In this document: positions 59,180 through 64,000 of the stretch, piece by piece
Numbering within the stretch: the stretch's first letter is position 1
Layout: each line of letters opens with the position of its first letter
NCBI GenBank assembly: GCA_903832055.1
Contig: CAILAC010000010.1
Location: 1 to 64,000, forward strand
DNA length: 64,000 bases
From: an uncultured Acidobacteriota bacterium
GTDB lineage: Bacteria > Acidobacteriota > Terriglobia > Terriglobales > Acidobacteriaceae
Direction: 5' to 3'
The notes under the pieces: model-generated
Databases searched by the model: none
Seen by the model: only the letters and a program-made list of their open reading frames with translations
Told to the model about the DNA's origin: nothing
Program-made: the position numbers and the translations under genes

Positions 59180-61930
59180 TTGAATCACCCTGCATCTCTG
59201 CCGTCTGCTTCGCTTGTTGCCCTGCTCGTTGTGGTATCAGCTGCCTTTCCTCATCCATCCAACGCTGCCGCCATGCCTGCGGCGCATTCAGACGCCAGCC
59301 TCAGCATGATACACGCTGAGACCACCCCAGGAAGTACGCCTGCGCCAATGGTGCGAGGTGTCGTGGCAGACCCTAGTGGCGCAATTGTGCCCAACGCCGA
59401 AGTGGACTTGCTGGACGCAACTGGAGCCGTTACGGCGACGCTGCATTCCGACGAAGAAGGCAATTTTCAACTGAAACTACCGGCCGTCGGCGACTACACG
59501 CTGGTCGTTTCAGAGGCTGGGTTTGAAACCGTGCGGACAGCTGTGAAACTGGCAGCGCCGGTGGCCGGAAACGCTGCAATGGCCGGGCCGATGCTCCATA
59601 TCGTGCTGCCGATTTCGGCGCTGTCGACGACAATCAACGTCAATAGCGGCAGCAATGTCGATCTCACCTCCTCAGAAAACAACGGCGATACAGCGGTGAT
59701 GAGCGCGACCGAACTGAAGTCGCTGCCGATTTTTGACAATGACTACAGCTCGGCGATGAGCGCCTTTATGGATTCTGGCGCGGCAGGAACGGGTGGGTCG
59801 GGGCTGCTGGTCGATGGCGTCGAGGCAAATCACGCGACTGTGTCAGCAAGCGCAGTGCAGGAAGTGCACATCAATCAGGACCCCTACTCGGCGCAGTATT
59901 ACTGGCCGGGACGCGGCCAAATGGAGATCATCACCAAGTCGGCCACCGATCACTACCACGGGCAGTTCAACTTCATGTTTCGAGATTCTGCGCTCAATGC
60001 GAAGAATGCCCTGGCGGCAATCAAGCCGTTTGAGCAGCGGCGTATCTATGAGGGAAACGTGACCGGGCCAATCTGGCGGGCGAAAGCGAGCGGATTTCTG
60101 TTCTCCTTCAACCGCGCCGAGGAGGACCAGGACGCCATTGTCGTAGCTACTCTGGCCCCAACTGCAGCGAATCCGAGCGGGCAGATTCACGCGAATGTGG
60201 CGGCACCGACGCGCAATACGGAGTGGAGTACGCGGGCCTCGCATCAGTTTGGGCAGCGCCACTCAGTCTATGCCCAATACGCCTACGAAGACTGGAATGC
60301 GCAGAATCAGGGCGTCGGTGGGCAGGCGCTGGCAGGGGCTGGTTTCGCTAGCCGTTATCACGAAGACAATGTGATTCTGCATGCGGATTCAACACTCTCG
60401 CCGATTCTGCTCAATCAGTTTTCGATGGTGATGGAGCATTGGCGCAACCAGAACAAGAATGCCGTGGAAGCACCCAAGGTGAACGTAGCCGGCTACTTCA
60501 GCGGCGGGTCGGCGCAGGCAGATTCAGTTTCGACAGAGTATAACTTGCGCCTGAATGATACTGTCAGCTGGACTTATGGAAGGCACACGGTCAAGTTAGG
60601 CGCAGGCGTGCCGCATATGAGCCGGCGGGTGCTGGACGATAACGGCAACGCTCTGGGAACTTATACTTTTGCACCGACCATTGCTGCGGATGGGAAGACA
60701 GTAATCACTTCGGCGCTTGATAACTACGCGACGAATCATCCTTCGGCATTTTCTCAAAACTCCGGTAAGGTGCGGTTTGTCTATCATCAGCAGGAGATGG
60801 GGGCATTTGCACAGGATCAGTTCAAGCTGACGGAATCGCTTTCTGTAACCCCCGGACTGCGCTATGACTGGCAGAATTTCCTCGCTGAAGACCGGTTGAC
60901 ATTCTCGCCGCGAATCTCGTTCGCCTGGCTTCTCAGCAAGGAATCAAAGACGGTCGTCCGGGGCGGCGGGGGCGTTTACTTCGATCGCTTTGGCGGCGGA
61001 CCGCTCGCAGACCTGGCGCGGTTTGAGCACGGAGCGCGGCGATCGATCAGTGTTTCGCTGAACCCGGCGACCCAGCCCGAGACCGGGTGCGTGCCAGTCA
61101 CGGAGTGCGTTGTTTTGGCCGAGGAACCGGCCTCACTCACACGGCTGAAAGCTGGGGCAAAGGTTCCCTACCAGGTACAGTATGGCCTGTCGATTGAGCG
61201 GGCCTTTGGGAAGAGTGCGACAGGCATTGTGAGTGCCTATTCGATTCGCGGCATTGATCGGTTTCGGTCAATCGACGTCAATGCACCGCTTGGCCCTGAT
61301 TACACCGAGCGGCCCGATCCGCAATTCGGGCGCATTCGTGAGATGCAGCCAGAAGGAACCTTCTGGGGCAACGGGCTGGATGTCTCCTTTCGCGGTGAAT
61401 TGAACCGCTACTTCACTGGCTTTGGACGCTACACCTGGTCGCATTTTGAATCGAATCAGGAAGGAATTGGGTGGTTTCCACAGGACCAGATGCATCCCAG
61501 CGACGAGTGGGCGAATTCCAGTTGGGACCGTCGCAATCGACTGAGCATGTATGCCATTTTCAACCACGAGAGCATCGCCAATCTGGCCGTGGGTATATTT
61601 GCAAATTCGGGTGCGCCGTGGACCGTGCTTTCCGGCGCGGACCCGTATGGAGATAACTTCTTCAACGCACGACCTCAAGGTGTGGCGCGCAATACCGAAA
61701 ACCTGCCCGCCTATGTAGACCTGGATGTGCGGTGGGGCCATGATTTTCATCTGACTTCGAGCAAGGAAGAGGAGTCACCCAAGCTCGGCTTTTCAGCGGG
61801 TGCATTTAATGTGCTCAACCATGAGAACGGAACTGGCGTGGACCCGGTGCAGAGCTCGGCTGCGTTTGGCGAAGTGACTTCCGTTGCGCCTCCACGACGG
61901 ATACAGCTGGCAATGCGGTTTGAGTTCTAA
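59180..61930 (+). CDS. TonB-dependent receptor, Oar-like
   Basis: A 916-residue outer-membrane receptor of the acidobacterial/Oar type. Residues 1-30 are a signal peptide; 55-135 are a carboxypeptidase-regulatory-like domain (VRGVVADPSGAIVPNAEV, then TLVVSEAGFET); a plug-like domain follows, then a large barrel ending in QLAMRFEF with a terminal phenylalanine. The start is taken as the TTG at 59180, six bases after AGGAG; a TTG at 59174 is in frame but too close. Substrate unknown; such receptors usually take up oligosaccharides or other large ligands. A palindrome lies just upstream. Confidence 0.9.
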   Translation: MNHPASLPSASLVALLVVVSAAFPHPSNAAAMPAAHSDASLSMIHAETTPGSTPAPMVRGVVADPSGAIVPNAEVDLLDATGAVTATLHSDEEGNFQLKLPAVGDYTLVVSEAGFETVRTAVKLAAPVAGNAAMAGPMLHIVLPISALSTTINVNSGSNVDLTSSENNGDTAVMSATELKSLPIFDNDYSSAMSAFMDSGAAGTGGSGLLVDGVEANHATVSASAVQEVHINQDPYSAQYYWPGRGQMEIITKSATDHYHGQFNFMFRDSALNAKNALAAIKPFEQRRIYEGNVTGPIWRAKASGFLFSFNRAEEDQDAIVVATLAPTAANPSGQIHANVAAPTRNTEWSTRASHQFGQRHSVYAQYAYEDWNAQNQGVGGQALAGAGFASRYHEDNVILHADSTLSPILLNQFSMVMEHWRNQNKNAVEAPKVNVAGYFSGGSAQADSVSTEYNLRLNDTVSWTYGRHTVKLGAGVPHMSRRVLDDNGNALGTYTFAPTIAADGKTVITSALDNYATNHPSAFSQNSGKVRFVYHQQEMGAFAQDQFKLTESLSVTPGLRYDWQNFLAEDRLTFSPRISFAWLLSKESKTVVRGGGGVYFDRFGGGPLADLARFEHGARRSISVSLNPATQPETGCVPVTECVVLAEEPASLTRLKAGAKVPYQVQYGLSIERAFGKSATGIVSAYSIRGIDRFRSIDVNAPLGPDYTERPDPQFGRIREMQPEGTFWGNGLDVSFRGELNRYFTGFGRYTWSHFESNQEGIGWFPQDQMHPSDEWANSSWDRRNRLSMYAIFNHESIANLAVGIFANSGAPWTVLSGADPYGDNFFNARPQGVARNTENLPAYVDLDVRWGHDFHLTSSKEEESPKLGFSAGAFNVLNHENGTGVDPVQSSAAFGEVTSVAPPRRIQLAMRFEF

Positions 61931-61970
61931 GGTCTGCTGCACCCGAAGCTACACCAGTACCGGAGCTCAT

Positions 61971-62318
61971 CTAAGCCCAGAAACTGATTGCCCTATTTGG
62001 GACCTCATCCGACCCGTTGTCGATCGTAGCCTGCAATTCTTTTTGTGGCGGCAAGCCTTCTTCGCGGGGCGAATCATGGTCGGGGGTTGACTGGGCCTCC
62101 CGGCCCGCAGTCTCAGCTTGACTCGACCATGCACTGAGGACCGCGCTCGTCTCTTCGTCGGTCGCGATGTCGGGCGTCATGTCAAGCTCGCTCGTGCTGA
62201 GCTTTGATGCGGTGGCGCGGAGTTGGCGGGCGCGGAGGATGGCAGCTGATTCTTCAACTGCCTGCGCGCCAGAGAGAGCGCTGTCACGTATATTGATGGG
62301 GCCGGTAGGAATATGCAC
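61971..62318 (-). CDS. possible small hypothetical protein
   Basis: A 115-residue minus-strand frame with a natural-looking acidic, Ser/Ala/Glu-rich composition and a GTG start without an obvious ribosome site. No family is recognised. It lies alone in the 61931-62571 stretch between the receptor and the beta-repeat protein; the rest of that stretch shows no gene. Confidence 0.4.
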   Translation of the reverse strand: MHIPTGPINIRDSALSGAQAVEESAAILRARQLRATASKLSTSELDMTPDIATDEETSAVLSAWSSQAETAGREAQSTPDHDSPREEGLPPQKELQATIDNGSDEVPNRAISFWA

Positions 62319-62571
62319 GCCGCGCCGCCTTGATTGAAATATCTGATGCTTCTCTTAACGCAACCTTCCGAATAACTTGACCCGTGACCTGCCGAACGAC
62401 TGTTCGAGCATCGGTCCGATGACAATTCCTTTGGCACATTCAGAGCCAAAGTCCGCGTTGGTGACATTGAGGATTTCTAATGCTTGGAACAGCTGTTGTG
62501 AGCGCCGTAAGTCCGCAATCTTTTGGAACTTCCACTCACCCTGCTGCGTACACTTGATCAGGAGCCAAGCT

Positions 62572-63186
62572 ATGTCCAATTTGACCCAAACAACGCGTGT
62601 GACCCGAACTGTTCCGGACTTGAATACGGGCTGGAGGACTGGCTGGAGGACTGGCTGGAGGACGGCCTGGAGTCTGGGCCTCGCTGCACTGCTTGTCTTC
62701 GCCGGGATGTTTGTCCAAGCAGCGCATGCTGAAGAGGATACCGTGCAGTTTGGCAACACGATTGACGTTGGCCCCAACGCGACTTTTCACGACGCCGTCT
62801 GCTTCTTTTGCAGCGTCAATGTCGAGGGCACAGTCAACGGCGATGTGGTGGTTTTCTTTGGAAACGTGCGCATCGACGGGCACGCCAATCACGACGTTGT
62901 GGATTTTTTTGGCAATGTAAGGGTTGGCGATGACGCAAACGTCGGCCAGGACCTGGTGAACTTTCTCGGTAGCGTGCGGCTGGGCGAGCGGGTGTCGGTG
63001 GGCAAAGACCTGGTGGTGATGTTTGGCTCGCTACATGCGAATTCTTCAGCGACTATAAGTGGTGACCGCGTCGTGCAGCCAGGCTGGGTCTTCTGGGGAC
63101 CACTGCTGGTGATCGTGCTGGGAATAACCTTCGTGGTAAGCGAGCTTCGTTCGCAGCGCCGCAGGCGTATGTTGCGCGGCTACTAA
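62572..63186 (+). CDS. exported bactofilin-like beta-repeat membrane protein
   Basis: A 204-residue protein. A leading segment carries three GWRT repeats, followed by a signal/membrane helix (about 35-54), a beta-solenoid-like stretch of repeated V-x-G-x-V and FFGNVR turns (about 75-160), and a C-terminal helix (about 170-190) with a basic tail. The turns resemble polymer-forming bactofilin-type proteins but with membrane anchoring. AGGAG precedes the ATG by eight bases. The function is unknown. Confidence 0.75.
   Translation: MSNLTQTTRVTRTVPDLNTGWRTGWRTGWRTAWSLGLAALLVFAGMFVQAAHAEEDTVQFGNTIDVGPNATFHDAVCFFCSVNVEGTVNGDVVVFFGNVRIDGHANHDVVDFFGNVRVGDDANVGQDLVNFLGSVRLGERVSVGKDLVVMFGSLHANSSATISGDRVVQPGWVFWGPLLVIVLGITFVVSELRSQRRRRMLRGY
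62631..62672 (+). repeat. 12-bp in-frame tandem repeat
   Basis: CTGGAGGACTGG is repeated three times (62631, 62643, and a variant at 62655) plus a partial CTGGAG. It encodes the GWRT repeats at the N-terminus of the bactofilin-like protein, so copy number changes would keep the frame. Confidence 0.8.
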
Positions 63187-63199
63187 ACTCGCCTCAGAA

Positions 63200-63658
63200 T
63201 CACTTGGTCGGAGTAATGTTGGTGACTGGCAGATCCCAGTGTGAGACGAGAATTTCGAACCGTCGCTGCTCTTCCTTTTTGTAGGTTTCCTGGTCGGGGT
63301 AGAGCTGGTGGATGAGTGCGTCTTCGTCTGGGTTGGCCGTGGTGGCAACGGTTGAGTTCTTAAAGGTAATAGTGACGCGATAATCCCAACGGCCGTCTTC
63401 AGTGGTGTGATAGGCAGGCGTTTCAATCTTGACCGCAGTCATGCGCCCGGATTCGACCATTTTCTTGAGCAGTGGGTAGTGATTTTTAAGGAAGAGCTGA
63501 AGAAACTCCTGCTGGTGGCCCCACTGCACCTTGTAGTAGTACTCGATGGTGTAGGGTGCGTTTGCGGCTGCCTGCTGCGGTGCACCCTGGGCGTGGGCTG
63601 GCTCAGTCAGCGTGGTGGCAAAGAGTACTACGGCTAAGGCAATAAGGAAGCGGCGCAT
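63200..63658 (-). CDS. small secreted protein of unknown function
   Basis: A 152-residue exported protein (signal peptide 1-23). The body has YYYKVQWGHQQEFLQLF and RWDYRVTITF segments, which suggest a dimeric alpha/beta-barrel-like fold, and a C-terminal helical part. No family is recognised. It converges on the bactofilin-like gene with 13 bases between the stops. Confidence 0.75.
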   Translation of the reverse strand: MRRFLIALAVVLFATTLTEPAHAQGAPQQAAANAPYTIEYYYKVQWGHQQEFLQLFLKNHYPLLKKMVESGRMTAVKIETPAYHTTEDGRWDYRVTITFKNSTVATTANPDEDALIHQLYPDQETYKKEEQRRFEILVSHWDLPVTNITPTK

Positions 63659-63863
63659 TTCAGGCTCCTGTTTCGGGATGGATGTGATTCTAAATCCCGA
63701 GCCTTACTGCCTGCAGTCCCGTAAAGATGCGCGATGATGGGAAATCATACGGAACTCCCGTTCCAAATTTCACGCATCCCATGCGACTTCGTGAACAACT
63801 GATTTGAATCTCGGGCACAAAGCGAGGCTTTTGTGAAATGCTAGGCAACTGAGGAAAGTTCGC

Positions 63864-64000
63864 TTGAAAATGCTCGCTCTGAAGTCTTCTATCCTTTTGT
63901 TTGTTGCCTTGTCACTTTTTGGTTGTGGATCAGGAACCAAGACACCGCCGCCACCGGTGCAAACGACGGTAACGGTTGCGGCCAAACGATTGGCTCTGGC
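63864..64000 (+). CDS. lipoprotein, 5' part only
   Basis: The frame starts at TTG 63864 (GAGG nine bases upstream) or ATG 63870 and is open to the window end. It encodes a lipoprotein signal with lipobox LFGC, followed by a Pro/Thr-rich linker. Only about 45 residues are visible, so the function cannot be judged. The gap 63659-63863 before it shows no gene. Confidence 0.65.
   Translation, partial: MKMLALKSSILLFVALSLFGCGSGTKTPPPPVQTTVTVAAKRLAL

Overview
The window reads as a chromosome segment of an acidobacterium, probably Terriglobia (Acidobacteriaceae-like). This is inferred from an Oar-type TonB-dependent receptor with an N-terminal carboxypeptidase-regulatory-like domain, an ECF sigma factor of the type usually paired with large Ser/Thr kinases, moderately high GC, and several giant multiheme cytochromes. 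No rRNA, CRISPR array, insertion sequence or phage region was seen.

Layout. 1-215: 91-bp tandem repeats with tRNA-like segments. 308-4196: GNAT acetyltransferase, membrane-tailed serine hydrolase, ispG. 4270-8387: sulfate ABC transporter operon (binding protein, cysT, cysW, cysA) behind a cysteine-rich leader peptide and an intrinsic terminator, which looks like a transcription attenuator. 8384-14050: aldose oxidation cluster (XylB-like dehydrogenase, FAD/Fe-S hydroxyacid dehydrogenase, SMP-30 lactonase, FAH-fold hydrolase). 14422-24442: a compact six-gene operon encoding a 23-heme cytochrome, a 34-heme cytochrome built of about ten tandem three-heme modules, an outer-membrane barrel, an exported protein of unknown function, a membrane b-type cytochrome candidate, and a ferredoxin-flavoprotein fusion. 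24455-29098: TlpA-like thioredoxin, glycosyltransferase, two PTPS paralogues, folE, truB. 29112-36251: tonB-like gene, ileS, lspA, amidohydrolase, ECF sigma factor. 36251-40612: two Ser/Thr kinases, one apparently frameshifted. 40728-45808: a second electron conduit on the minus strand (MtrA/DmsE-like decaheme cytochrome, MtrB/PioB-like barrel, small cytochrome c, NapC/NrfH-type membrane cytochrome). 46234-64000: truA, M20 peptidase, orphan OppB-type permease, MBOAT acyltransferase with a partner carrying a G7 frameshift tract, CNNM/CorC protein, MacA-like adaptor, DUF4097-like and cupin proteins, phosphoglycolate-phosphatase-like HAD enzyme, TonB-dependent receptor, and small exported proteins; a lipoprotein gene runs off the end.

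How it fits together. The most striking content is two different predicted routes for moving electrons from the inner membrane to the outside. One is a recognisable Mtr-type set (quinol to NapC-like cytochrome, to periplasmic heme proteins, to a decaheme in a barrel). The other is an unfamiliar set in which a ferredoxin-flavoprotein and a diheme-b-like membrane protein could feed 23- and 34-heme cytochromes and a barrel. Both functional assignments are inferences from domain content and gene order. Secondary points of interest are the cysteine leader attenuator, a palindrome (core GGTAAACC) upstream of the TonB receptor that recurs between the tonB-like gene and ileS, and two candidate frameshifts.
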